Shown here in pieces: positions 1 to 6,039 of a stretch of 7,724 nt of DNA. Both the position numbers and the translations under genes were made by a program. Under the pieces are notes generated by a model, which had not been told where the DNA came from, made no database searches, and worked only from the letters and a program-made list of their open reading frames with translations. Each line of letters starts with the position of its first letter. The first letter of the stretch is position 1. The stretch spans positions 1-7,724 of the forward strand of contig DAOUSP010000053.1 in the NCBI GenBank assembly GCA_030627155.1. The letters run 5' to 3'. Source of the stretch: Candidatus Aminicenantota bacterium (GTDB lineage: Bacteria; Acidobacteriota; Aminicenantia; Aminicenantales; Aminicenantaceae).

Positions 1-1
1 G

Positions 2-724
2 CGACTAAAAGATATCAAAAAATATGGGATTCAGGCAGTTCTGGTTATTGATTTTAATGAAAAATTTGCTAATCTATCAAGCACAGATTTTATTAAAAAG
101 ATTGTCGTCAAGTCATTAAAAGGAAAAGAGATTATCGTAGGCGAAAACTTCCGTTTCGGCAGAAATCGTCAGGGAGACATTCCAAATCTTTATAATCTCG
201 CTTCAAAATTTAATTTTGGTGTCATGGTTATTCCTCAAGTTTTCAAAGACGGGATGGCTGTAAACAGCAGTCTCATAAGAGAATTAATCCAGAAAGGAGA
301 CATAGAAAAATCCAATTCCCTTCTCGGAAAACCATATTCAATAGAAGGGACAGTTGTCAGGGGTAATGCAAGAGGTAAACAAATCGGTTTTCCGACAGCC
401 AATCTTCAGACGAGAAATCATCTTCTTGTCTCCGGAGTTTATATTTCAACAGTAACAATAAGCAAAAAGGACTTTCCATCTGTTACAAACGCAGGAAATT
501 GTCCTACTTTCCCGCAGAAAATCACACAAGTCGAGTGCCACATCCTTAATTATCAAAAGAATCTCTATGGCAAGTTTTTAAGAATCAACTTCCTAAAGAA
601 AATCCGGGACGAAATTAAGTTCTCCACACCTGCAGAGCTTTCCTTTCAAATAAAAAAAGACCTGGAAATGGCAAAAAATTATTTCAGCTCCAAGCCCTCA
701 ATCGCATCGCCGGAAAAACAATGA
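2..724 (+). CDS. ribF: Bifunctional riboflavin kinase / FMN adenylyltransferase, 5' end missing
   Basis: This cytoplasmic enzyme phosphorylates riboflavin to FMN and adenylates FMN to FAD. The frame is open from base 2, so the gene begins outside the window and the ATG at 224 is internal. 240 residues are visible; family members are usually about 300-310, so roughly 65-70 N-terminal residues, including the nucleotidyltransferase HxGH region, are missing. The adenylyltransferase part shows GENFRFGRNRQGD at visible residues 47-59 and the NSSLIR form of the ISSTxIR motif at 88-93. The flavokinase domain shows GTVVRGNARGKQIGFPTANL at 116-135, NAGNCPTF at 163-170, and VECHILNY around 177-184 with the expected catalytic Glu at 178. 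The C-terminal IRDEIKF and QIKKDLEMA segments are also typical. The usual LDF after the catalytic Glu reads LNY here, a mild variation. Identification is by motif recognition and is secure. Confidence 0.95.
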   Translation, partial: RLKDIKKYGIQAVLVIDFNEKFANLSSTDFIKKIVVKSLKGKEIIVGENFRFGRNRQGDIPNLYNLASKFNFGVMVIPQVFKDGMAVNSSLIRELIQKGDIEKSNSLLGKPYSIEGTVVRGNARGKQIGFPTANLQTRNHLLVSGVYISTVTISKKDFPSVTNAGNCPTFPQKITQVECHILNYQKNLYGKFLRINFLKKIRDEIKFSTPAELSFQIKKDLEMAKNYFSSKPSIASPEKQ

Positions 725-783
725 AAACTTCCCTGAAAAGTAGTTTATCTAAATTCAAGTCTCTTCATTTCCTTGACTTTTTT

Positions 784-861
784 CATTAGATATTGCATCT
801 TTTTTAGAGAAAGTTAGAACTTTCTTCTTTCTAATGTACGTTCTTTTGTATCAAAAAAGGA
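784..861 (+). promoter_or_regulatory. Possible structured RNA leader of the pyr cluster
   Basis: The 144 bases between ribF and pyrR contain several inverted repeats. AGAAAGTT (808-815) and AACTTTCT (818-825) form a perfect 8-base inverted repeat around AG. CATTAGA (784-790) and TCTAATG (830-836) flank it and could form an outer stem. Further down, TTCTTTT (841-847) can pair with AAAAGGA (855-861), one pair being G-U, and this would cover most of the pyrR Shine-Dalgarno sequence. AGAAC (816-820) can instead pair with GTTCT (840-844), which would compete with both of the smaller hairpins. PyrR proteins are known to act on pyr mRNA leaders, so a regulatory role is plausible. The canonical Bacillus PyrR-binding loop is not clearly present, and AT-rich DNA produces chance pairings, so confidence is low. 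Confidence 0.3.
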
Positions 862-862
862 G
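857..862 (+). promoter_or_regulatory. Ribosome binding site of pyrR
   Basis: AAGGAG lies 6 bases before the ATG at 869. It fixes that ATG as the start. It may be partly hidden in a hairpin with bases 841-847. Confidence 0.8.
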
Positions 863-868
863 TCAAGT

Positions 869-1423
869 ATGAACGAAAAGATTAAGGCCAGAGTCATGGA
901 TTCCCGAAAAATCAAAAGAGTTCTTGACCGAATTACTACAGAAATCATTGAGCGGAACCGCGATCTGAAAAATCTTGTCATCATTGGTATTAGAACAAGA
1001 GGAATATATATCGGAAAAAGAATATCAAAATTAATCAAAAATGCTGAAAATATCGATATCCCTGTTGGTGTTTTAGATATTACTTTGTATAGAGATGATT
1101 TTTCAGAACTTGAGGCACAACACATGGTAAAAAAGACGGAAATCGATTTTTCAGTAACAGATAAAGATGTGCTTCTTGTAGATGACGTCCTCTTTACTGG
1201 AAGAACCATACGAGCTGCCATGGACAGTTTGATTGATTTGGGGCGCCCTAAAACCATTCAGTTATTGGTCCTTATTGATAGAGGCCATCGGGAACTTCCA
1301 ATAAGGGCTGATTATGTAGGAAAACATCTGCCAACATCCCGGCGGGAAATAGTTCATGTGAAACTTAAAGAGATAGATGATAAAGATGAAGTTCTAATCA
1401 CAGAGCCATCCAGCTTGAAATAG
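869..1423 (+). CDS. pyrR: PyrR, pyrimidine operon regulator / uracil phosphoribosyltransferase
   Basis: PyrR proteins bind pyr mRNA when charged with UMP and lower pyr gene expression; many also convert uracil and PRPP to UMP. The 184-residue length matches the family. The type I phosphoribosyltransferase fold is shown by the PRPP-binding loop VLLVDDVLFTGRT at 101-113, GIRTRG at 40-45, LDITLYRDDF at 69-78 and the PyrR-typical LIDRGHRELPIRADYVGKHL at 135-154. The last two segments separate it from ordinary uracil or hypoxanthine phosphoribosyltransferases. The ATG has a good AAGGAG site. The gene heads the cluster with pyrB and pyrC, which supports the regulator call, and its TAG stop is the first part of the pyrB ribosome-binding context. 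Whether control is by attenuation or by blocking translation cannot be told from the protein; the leader upstream suggests possible RNA structure around its own start. Confidence 0.96.
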   Translation: MNEKIKARVMDSRKIKRVLDRITTEIIERNRDLKNLVIIGIRTRGIYIGKRISKLIKNAENIDIPVGVLDITLYRDDFSELEAQHMVKKTEIDFSVTDKDVLLVDDVLFTGRTIRAAMDSLIDLGRPKTIQLLVLIDRGHRELPIRADYVGKHLPTSRREIVHVKLKEIDDKDEVLITEPSSLK

Positions 1424-1427
1424 GAGG
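1422..1427 (+). promoter_or_regulatory. Strong ribosome binding site of pyrB
   Basis: AGGAGG begins inside the TAG stop of pyrR and lies 6 bases before the TTG start at 1434. It is the main support for a TTG start. The surrounding TAGGAGGAAAA (1421-1431) is repeated exactly before pyrC. Confidence 0.85.
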
Positions 1428-1433
1428 AAAACA

Positions 1434-2372
1434 TTGTCATTCAAGCATAAGCATCTTCTTGGTATACAGGCGTTATCCGTCTCTGACATATTGACTATTT
1501 TCGAGACAGCAGAGTCATTTTTAGAAATATCAGCCCGGGAAGTCAAAAAAGTCCCTACTTTACGCGGGAAAACTATTGTGAACCTCTTCTTTGAGCTAAG
1601 CACTCGAACAAGAAGTTCCTTTGAATTGGCTGCCAAAAGGTTAAGCGCTGATATTATCAACTTCGGCAAGCAAACAAGCAGCGTTTCTAAAGGCGAAAGC
1701 TTAAAAGACACAGTTCTAAACCTTGAAGCAATGAATACAGATGCGATCATTGTCCGGCATTCAGATGCAGGAGCACCACATTTCATCAGCACCTTTTGCC
1801 GATCACATATCATAAATGCAGGAGATGGAGCTCATGAACATCCCACCCAGGCATTGCTTGATGCATTCACGATAAAGCAAGAGAAAGCAAAATTCAAAAA
1901 TTTAAAAGTTGTCATTGTGGGAGATATTCTTCACAGCCGTGTGGCACGCTCGAATATCTTTCTTCTGAGTAAAATGGGAGCCAAAGTCGTTTGTGTAGGA
2001 CCTCCAGCTTTTCTCCCAATTGAATTTCAACAATTCGGCACCCAAATCGATTACAATTTAGACCGTGCAATAGAAGGAGCAGACGTCATCATGATGCTTA
2101 GGATCCAATTGGAGCGTCAACAAAAAAACAGCTTCCCTTCGATCAGGGAATACAGAAACATTTATGGATTAACAGAAGAAAGATTTCGCAAGGCAAAAAA
2201 AGATGCCATAATCATGCATCCAGGTCCTATTAACAGAGGAGTTGAAATTTCTTCAGACTTAGCTGATTCATTGAAATCAATGATACTAAAACAGGTTGAA
2301 AATGGGGTTGCAGTACGAATGGCCATCCTTTATCTTTTATTAGGAGGAAAAGACCGTGAGACTTCTGATTAA
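1434..2372 (+). CDS. pyrB: Aspartate carbamoyltransferase catalytic chain
   Basis: This enzyme joins carbamoyl phosphate and L-aspartate to give N-carbamoyl-L-aspartate, the committed step of UMP synthesis. The 312-residue product is full length. The carbamoyl-phosphate site is complete: FFELSTRTRSSFE at 52-64, SKGES with Lys86, RH at 108-109, HPTQALLD at 136-143. The aspartate side shows HSRVARS at 167-173, LRIQLER at 222-228 with Arg223 and Gln225, and HPGPINRGVEI at 262-272. The start is TTG, supported by AGGAGG 6 bases upstream and by the protein beginning at the normal place. No regulatory-chain gene (pyrI) is adjacent, so control probably rests on PyrR rather than on a PyrI subunit, though a distant pyrI cannot be excluded. 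The last 17 bases overlap pyrC, which suggests translational coupling. Confidence 0.97.
   Translation: MSFKHKHLLGIQALSVSDILTIFETAESFLEISAREVKKVPTLRGKTIVNLFFELSTRTRSSFELAAKRLSADIINFGKQTSSVSKGESLKDTVLNLEAMNTDAIIVRHSDAGAPHFISTFCRSHIINAGDGAHEHPTQALLDAFTIKQEKAKFKNLKVVIVGDILHSRVARSNIFLLSKMGAKVVCVGPPAFLPIEFQQFGTQIDYNLDRAIEGADVIMMLRIQLERQQKNSFPSIREYRNIYGLTEERFRKAKKDAIIMHPGPINRGVEISSDLADSLKSMILKQVENGVAVRMAILYLLLGGKDRETSD
2342..2347 (+). promoter_or_regulatory. Strong ribosome binding site of pyrC
   Basis: AGGAGG lies inside the 3' end of pyrB, 8 bases before the GTG at 2356. It decides the start of pyrC. Its context TAGGAGGAAAA (2341-2351) is identical to that before pyrB. Confidence 0.85.
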
Positions 2373-3636
2373 AAATGGACGGGTCATAGACCCCTATTCT
2401 GGAACAGATGAAACATTGGATATTTTGATTGACAAAGGAAAAATCATAGACATAAAACCAAAAATAGACGGAAAGGACAATAAAGTCTTCGATGCCTCGC
2501 GTCTTGTTGTAGCCCCTGGTTTTATCGATATGCATGTCCACCTCCGTGAACCCGGCCAAGAGGATAAAGAAACCATAAAAACCGGCTCCCTAGCTGCTGT
2601 AAAAGGAGGGTTCACATCAGTAGCTTGTATGCCGAACACAAACCCGGTAAATGACAATTGCGGTGTTACAGAATACATTCTGGGCGAATCCAAAAAACAT
2701 GCTATTATCAACATCTTCCCGATTGCTGCAATCACAAAAGGACTGAAAGGCGAAGAACTCACGGACATGGCTGATCTTGTGGATTCAGGAGCATGTGCTT
2801 TTTCTGACGATGGCCAGCCGGTCCAAAACAGCCAGGTTATGCGGCGTGCCTTGGAGTATTCAAAAATAACAAATGTCCCTATTATCGACCATTGTGAAGA
2901 TAAAAATCTAAGCAGGGATGGAGTCATGCACGAAGGATATTACTCCTATCTCTTTGGATTAAAAGGAATTCCTGCTGCTTCTGAAGAAATAATGGTCTTC
3001 CGTGACATCATCCTTTCTGAAAAGTATCAATCTAAAATTCACATCGCTCATGTGAGCACAAAAGGAAGCATTGATTTAATCCGCTGGGCTAAGGATAAAA
3101 AAATTAAAGTCACTACTGAAGTAACACCCCATCATCTTCTTTTAACAGATAATTTAATTGAATCATACGATACGAATCTTAAAGTCAACCCTCCATTACG
3201 CAGCGAAACGGATAAGAAAGCCTTGCTCCAGGCCATAAAGGACGGAATTATTGATGCATTTGCTACAGACCATGCGCCTCATACATTTGATGAAAAAGAA
3301 GTCGAATTCAATAATGCTCCTTTTGGTATCATCGGACTTGAAACAGCCGTTTCTCTACTTCTGGATAAACTTGTTCACAAAAACATTATTTCCCTTCAAA
3401 GATTTATTTCAATGTTTTCTACAAACCCCGCCAAAATTTTAGGACTTAAAAACAAGGGGAAAATATGCGTTGGTGCTGATGCGGACCTGACCATACTGAA
3501 TCTCCAAAAAGATATACTTGTAGATACTAATACATTTGTTTCAAAAAGCAGGAACTGTCCTTTCAATGGCTGGAAATTAAAAGGAGCACCAGTCATGACT
3601 ATTGTGGGTGGTAAAAAAGTGTATCCATTTAAATAA
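2356..3636 (+). CDS. pyrC: Dihydroorotase, type I (class I amidohydrolase)
   Basis: Dihydroorotase cyclises N-carbamoyl-L-aspartate to dihydroorotate, the step after PyrB. The 426-residue product has the full amidohydrolase barrel with its small beta-sandwich ends. The zinc ligands are present: DMHVHLREPG with His60 and His62, FSDDGQPV with Asp151 and Asp152, DHCED with His179, HVST with His232, and ATDHAPH with Asp305. CMPNTNP (91-97), TPHHL (257-261) and NPPLR (278-282) are further type I signatures. Because all metal-binding residues are retained, this should be the active enzyme and not the inactive pseudo-dihydroorotase that accompanies PyrB in some bacteria. The GTG start is supported by AGGAGG 8 bases upstream and by the family-typical N-terminus LIKNGRVIDP. 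It overlaps pyrB by 17 bases. Confidence 0.97.
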   Translation: MRLLIKNGRVIDPYSGTDETLDILIDKGKIIDIKPKIDGKDNKVFDASRLVVAPGFIDMHVHLREPGQEDKETIKTGSLAAVKGGFTSVACMPNTNPVNDNCGVTEYILGESKKHAIINIFPIAAITKGLKGEELTDMADLVDSGACAFSDDGQPVQNSQVMRRALEYSKITNVPIIDHCEDKNLSRDGVMHEGYYSYLFGLKGIPAASEEIMVFRDIILSEKYQSKIHIAHVSTKGSIDLIRWAKDKKIKVTTEVTPHHLLLTDNLIESYDTNLKVNPPLRSETDKKALLQAIKDGIIDAFATDHAPHTFDEKEVEFNNAPFGIIGLETAVSLLLDKLVHKNIISLQRFISMFSTNPAKILGLKNKGKICVGADADLTILNLQKDILVDTNTFVSKSRNCPFNGWKLKGAPVMTIVGGKKVYPFK

Positions 3637-3689
3637 CAGGCGAAATATTTAGAATATAAGTTTAATTATTAATTATTCAAGTATCTCTT

Positions 3690-4439
3690 ATGGATAAGAA
3701 ATTATTACATTTTGAAAACAAAATCGGCTATTCATTCAAAAATAAGAATTTACTGTATCAAGCCCTGACTCACAGCTCCTATGCCTATGAAAACCAAACA
3801 GAAAACATCTCTGATAATGAAGTCTTGGAGTTCCTTGGAGATTCTGTCCTTGGCTTAATCATTGCAGATTTCCTTTGTACAAACTTTCCAGAACTTTCTG
3901 AAGGAGAACTATCAAAACTAAAATCCGCAGCAGCAAGCACTTCATCCCTTTCCTACTTTGCAAATAAAATTCAACTTGAAAAAATAATACTGCTTGGCAA
4001 AGGAGAGAGAAAAAATGATGGCCGCAAGAAAAAGAGGATTTTAGCAGGGGCTTTTGAAGCTTTGATTGCAGCCATTTATCTGGATGGCGGTTTTGATGAA
4101 ACAAGAGATTTTCTTATCGGACATTTAAAGCCATTTTTCAAGAAATTCCATATCAAAGATTTCCATATAAATAACTATAAATCAGCACTTCAAGAATATC
4201 TCCAGAAAGCTAATCTGCCTGCACCAATCTATAAAACAATAATGACAAAAGGGCCAGACCATAAGAAAAGTTTTTTTGTCCAAGTCGTTTCCCAGGACCA
4301 ATCTTTAGGAAAAGCTAAGGGACACTCCAAAAAAGACGCCGAGCAAAAAGCTGCTAAAAAAGCTCTTAAAAGAATTCTTGGAAAAAAGATAAAATCATTG
4401 AGTTCTGAAGTTTTTCTTTTTAAGAAAAAACATGATTGA
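3690..4439 (+). CDS. rnc: Ribonuclease III, with an unusual Gly at a metal-site position
   Basis: RNase III cuts double-stranded RNA and processes rRNA precursors and structured mRNAs. The 249 residues hold both expected parts. The nuclease domain has NEVLEFLGDSVL at 43-54 (Glu44, Glu47, Asp51) and ILAGAFEALIAAIYLDGG at 117-134 (Glu123). The double-stranded RNA-binding domain spans about 162-230 and includes GPDHKKSFFVQV and GHSKKDAEQKAAKKAL. A lysine-rich tail follows. The oddity is Gly120, where E. coli-type enzymes have the metal-coordinating Asp114; the other acidic residues are kept, so activity is likely but not certain. No clear Shine-Dalgarno precedes the ATG, and the 53-base gap after pyrC is AT-rich with a TAATTAT direct repeat (3663-3676) and no convincing promoter. 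It overlaps the next gene by 8 bases. Confidence 0.95.
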   Translation: MDKKLLHFENKIGYSFKNKNLLYQALTHSSYAYENQTENISDNEVLEFLGDSVLGLIIADFLCTNFPELSEGELSKLKSAAASTSSLSYFANKIQLEKIILLGKGERKNDGRKKKRILAGAFEALIAAIYLDGGFDETRDFLIGHLKPFFKKFHIKDFHINNYKSALQEYLQKANLPAPIYKTIMTKGPDHKKSFFVQVVSQDQSLGKAKGHSKKDAEQKAAKKALKRILGKKIKSLSSEVFLFKKKHD

Positions 4440-4770
4440 GTCTTATACATTTGGAAAAATTAAGGTCAAAGGACAGACGTTCACCTCAGATGTTATTGTT
4501 TTCCCTGATAAAATAAAATCACCATGGTGGCGAATTTCAGGGCATAATCTCTGCTTAGATGACATTCAAAGCGTTTTTCAAGCTCAACCTGAAATTCTTA
4601 TCATCGGGACAGGTTTTTTTGGCCTTATGAAGGTAGAAAAAGACGTCATCCAGTTTGCCAAATCAAAAGGAATCCAGATTTTCATAAAAAAAACAGAGGA
4701 AGCGGTAAAGCTTTTCAATGAACTCTGGACTCAAAAACAAACGATAGGAGCCTTTCATCTCACCTGTTAA
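4432..4770 (+). CDS. Mth938-like domain protein (DUF498 family), function unknown
   Basis: This is a complete 112-residue single-domain protein of the Mth938-like family, which also includes human AAMDC and the complex I assembly factor NDUFAF3. The family pattern is clear: IESYTFGKIKVKG at 2-14, a WW pair at 32-33, SGHNL at 36-40, IIGTGFFG at 57-64, and the C-terminal HLTC at 109-112. It has no signal peptide or membrane segment, so it is probably cytoplasmic. No enzymatic residues are established for the bacterial members, and I do not assign a biochemical function. The ATG sits within the end of rnc (8-base overlap) and lacks its own strong ribosome-binding site, so translation is probably coupled to rnc. 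That suggests co-expression, not necessarily a shared job. Confidence 0.88.
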   Translation: MIESYTFGKIKVKGQTFTSDVIVFPDKIKSPWWRISGHNLCLDDIQSVFQAQPEILIIGTGFFGLMKVEKDVIQFAKSKGIQIFIKKTEEAVKLFNELWTQKQTIGAFHLTC

Positions 4771-4869
4771 CCTCTTAGGAAGAGAAAGGAAGCACCTTTA
4801 ATGAATCACTAAAACAGATAAAATGTATAAAGTGTAAAAAAAAAAGGAAAAAAGTACTACTTTTTGTTA
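4771..4869. other. Short intergenic gap between convergent genes
   Basis: 99 bases separate the stops of the Mth938-like gene and the AI-2E gene. A 5-base stem CTCTT/AAGAG (4772-4776 with 4780-4784) lies just after the plus-strand stop but has no T run after it. A run of 10 A at 4836-4845 and a hairpin at 4849-4865 lie close to the minus-strand stop. No coding potential is seen. Confidence 0.6.
4836..4865 (-). terminator. Candidate intrinsic terminator of the AI-2E gene
   Basis: On the minus strand, starting 4 bases after the stop at 4870, AAAAAGTA and TACTTTTT (4849-4856 and 4858-4865) form an inverted repeat around a single base. In practice this would be a 6-7 base stem with a 3-5 base loop. 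It is followed in the minus direction by CC and then 10 T (complement of 4836-4845). The T run is good but the stem is AT-rich and weak. It might also slow plus-strand transcription, where five T form its distal arm. Confidence 0.45.
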
Positions 4870-5904
4870 TTATCTACTCATAAGGACGGCCAATGGCCTC
4901 AGGGAAGGGAAATTTGCACAAATAATTTTGATTATGGCTGTAATTGGAACAGCCAAAATCATTCCAGGTAATCCCCATAGCCATCCCCAAAAGAATAATG
5001 ACAACAACACGACAAGAGGACTTAAATCCAACCCTTTTCCGATCACTCTTGGCTCTATAAAGTTTCCCATAATCATCTGGATAGCGATAATAATAATCAG
5101 GATCCATAAAGCTGGCCAAAGTGTCTCAAACTGAAATACAGCAATAGTGACAGGAAATGCTGTGGCAATAATTGATCCAATATTCGGAATATAATTCAAT
5201 AAAAAAGTGAAAAACCCAAAGACAACAGCAAAATCCACCCCGAATAACAGCAACACAATCGTAACAAAGACTCCAGTTATAAAACTTATGACCGTCTTGA
5301 TCGCCAAATATCTTTGGATTTGGTTGTTTATCTTCTGAATCACGTCTACGATTCTTTTTGATTGACTTCCAGAAAAAGATTTCGTAATTTTCTTTTCTAT
5401 TATTTCACGTTCAGCTAAAATGAAAACCAGAAAAATAAAAATCAAGAACAAATTTTTGATAAAAGCAAAAAACGGCCCTAAAGACGAAAGAATGAAACTT
5501 GCTATTTTGTCTAAGTTGACCTGCTCGACCCAATCGATTAGTTGCCATTCAGTGCCAGTCAATTTAAATTTTTCCTGAATCGAAGATAAAATGGGACTTA
5601 CTTTTTGTCCATATTTTGGTAATTCAGCTGCAAAACCCTTTCCACTGGAATAAAATAGTGCTCCAAGAAGATAACAAATAAAGAAAGCTACAATTAGAAT
5701 AAAAATAATAGATAGTGCATTTGGAATCTTGTTTTTTTTTAAAAAATCCAAAATCGGGAAAAGAATATAAGATATAAAAATGGCTATAAAAAATGGGAAA
5801 AGAACCGGTTTGGCTAATCGCAAAACAACGCCGCAGAGGAAAATAACAATTATTAAAAGAGAGATTGTGATTGCTTTATTGTTATTCATATTGATTTTTT
5901 CCAT
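4870..5904 (-). CDS. AI-2E family transporter (PF01594-type membrane protein)
   Basis: This polytopic inner-membrane protein belongs to the family of E. coli TqsA, PerM and YdiK. Some members affect autoinducer-2 export and others sodium/proton exchange, so the substrate here is not predictable. The 344 residues match the usual length. Hydrophobic segments lie near 11-30, 33-52, 63-84, 145-164, 204-221, 224-275 and 296-328, with the family's large extracytoplasmic or soluble loop at about 85-145. Signatures are FLLNYIPNIGSI at 234-245, NFIEPRVIGK at 281-290, LSPLVVLLSLFFWGWLWG at 294-311 and AVP at 318-320. Two starts are possible. The ATG at 5904 has no ribosome-binding site and overlaps a perfect TATAAT on the minus strand. 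The ATG at 5889 (Met6) has a weak GGAAAA upstream and would fit a transcript starting just after that box. The gene stands alone on its strand here. Confidence 0.93.
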   Translation of the reverse strand: MEKINMNNNKAITISLLIIVIFLCGVVLRLAKPVLFPFFIAIFISYILFPILDFLKKNKIPNALSIIFILIVAFFICYLLGALFYSSGKGFAAELPKYGQKVSPILSSIQEKFKLTGTEWQLIDWVEQVNLDKIASFILSSLGPFFAFIKNLFLIFIFLVFILAEREIIEKKITKSFSGSQSKRIVDVIQKINNQIQRYLAIKTVISFITGVFVTIVLLLFGVDFAVVFGFFTFLLNYIPNIGSIIATAFPVTIAVFQFETLWPALWILIIIIAIQMIMGNFIEPRVIGKGLDLSPLVVLLSLFFWGWLWGLPGMILAVPITAIIKIICANFPSLRPLAVLMSR

Positions 5905-5908
5905 TATA
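5903..5908 (-). promoter_or_regulatory. Candidate -10 box for the AI-2E gene
   Basis: The minus strand reads TATAATGG here, a perfect sigma70 -10 hexamer that shares bases with the first possible ATG. The best-placed -35 (TAGAAT, complement of 5926-5931, 17-base spacer) matches consensus at only three positions. If real, the transcript would begin downstream of the first ATG and translation would start at 5889. Confidence 0.35.
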
Positions 5909-5950
5909 ATTGATTTTAGAATGAAATTCTACTTATCCTGGATTATTCAC

Positions 5951-6002
5951 GAGTCAAGGGAAGACTTTCACCCTCTTAATCATCGCAAAAGGTGATTGAC
6001 TC
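5951..6002. repeat. Inverted repeat GAGTCAA / TTGACTC between divergent genes
   Basis: GAGTCAA (5951-5957) and TTGACTC (5996-6002) are perfect inverted repeats 38 bases apart. The right arm contains the -35 hexamer of the cyclase promoter; the left arm gives the same TTGACT on the minus strand. A second, smaller hairpin lies between and overlaps the right arm: TTAATCATC (5976-5984) with GGTGATTGA (5991-5999), loop GCAAAA, including two G-U pairs. This could be an operator pair or chance. Confidence 0.35.
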
Positions 6003-6023
6003 AGAATTTCTTTTTACTATAAT
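5996..6023 (+). promoter_or_regulatory. Strong sigma70-type promoter of the REC-GGDEF gene
   Basis: TTGACT (5996-6001) and a perfect TATAAT (6018-6023) are separated by 16 bases. The expected start of transcription is near 6030, only about 10 bases before the GTG at 6040. This is the best promoter in the window. Confidence 0.75.
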
Positions 6024-6039
6024 CAAGTTAAAATAAAAA

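Noticed and set aside
224..724. ATG at 224 as the start of a separate 166-residue flavokinase
   Set aside because: The same frame is open from base 2 and encodes the GENFRFGRNRQGD motif of RibF, so this Met is internal.
757..783. Terminator after ribF (AAGTC/GACTT stem followed by T run)
   Set aside because: The stem is only 5 pairs with a 13-base loop, and the T run begins inside the stem; too weak to call.
773..801. sigma70 promoter for pyrR (TTGACT, 17 bases, CATCTT)
   Set aside because: The -35 is good but the -10 matches consensus at only three positions, so it is a possibility and not a supported site.
814..1257. 147-residue minus-strand reading frame opposite pyrR
   Set aside because: It matches no family I recognise and lies antisense to a clearly conserved gene, so it is a frame shadow.
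2394..2927. 177-residue minus-strand reading frame opposite pyrC
   Set aside because: Its composition follows from the antisense of dihydroorotase motifs and it has no recognisable domain.
3655..3660. TATAAG as a -10 box for rnc
   Set aside because: No -35-like hexamer lies at suitable distance, and such hexamers are common by chance in AT-rich DNA.
3663..3676. TAATTAT direct repeat between pyrC and rnc
   Set aside because: Only two 7-base AT-only copies; indistinguishable from composition effects.
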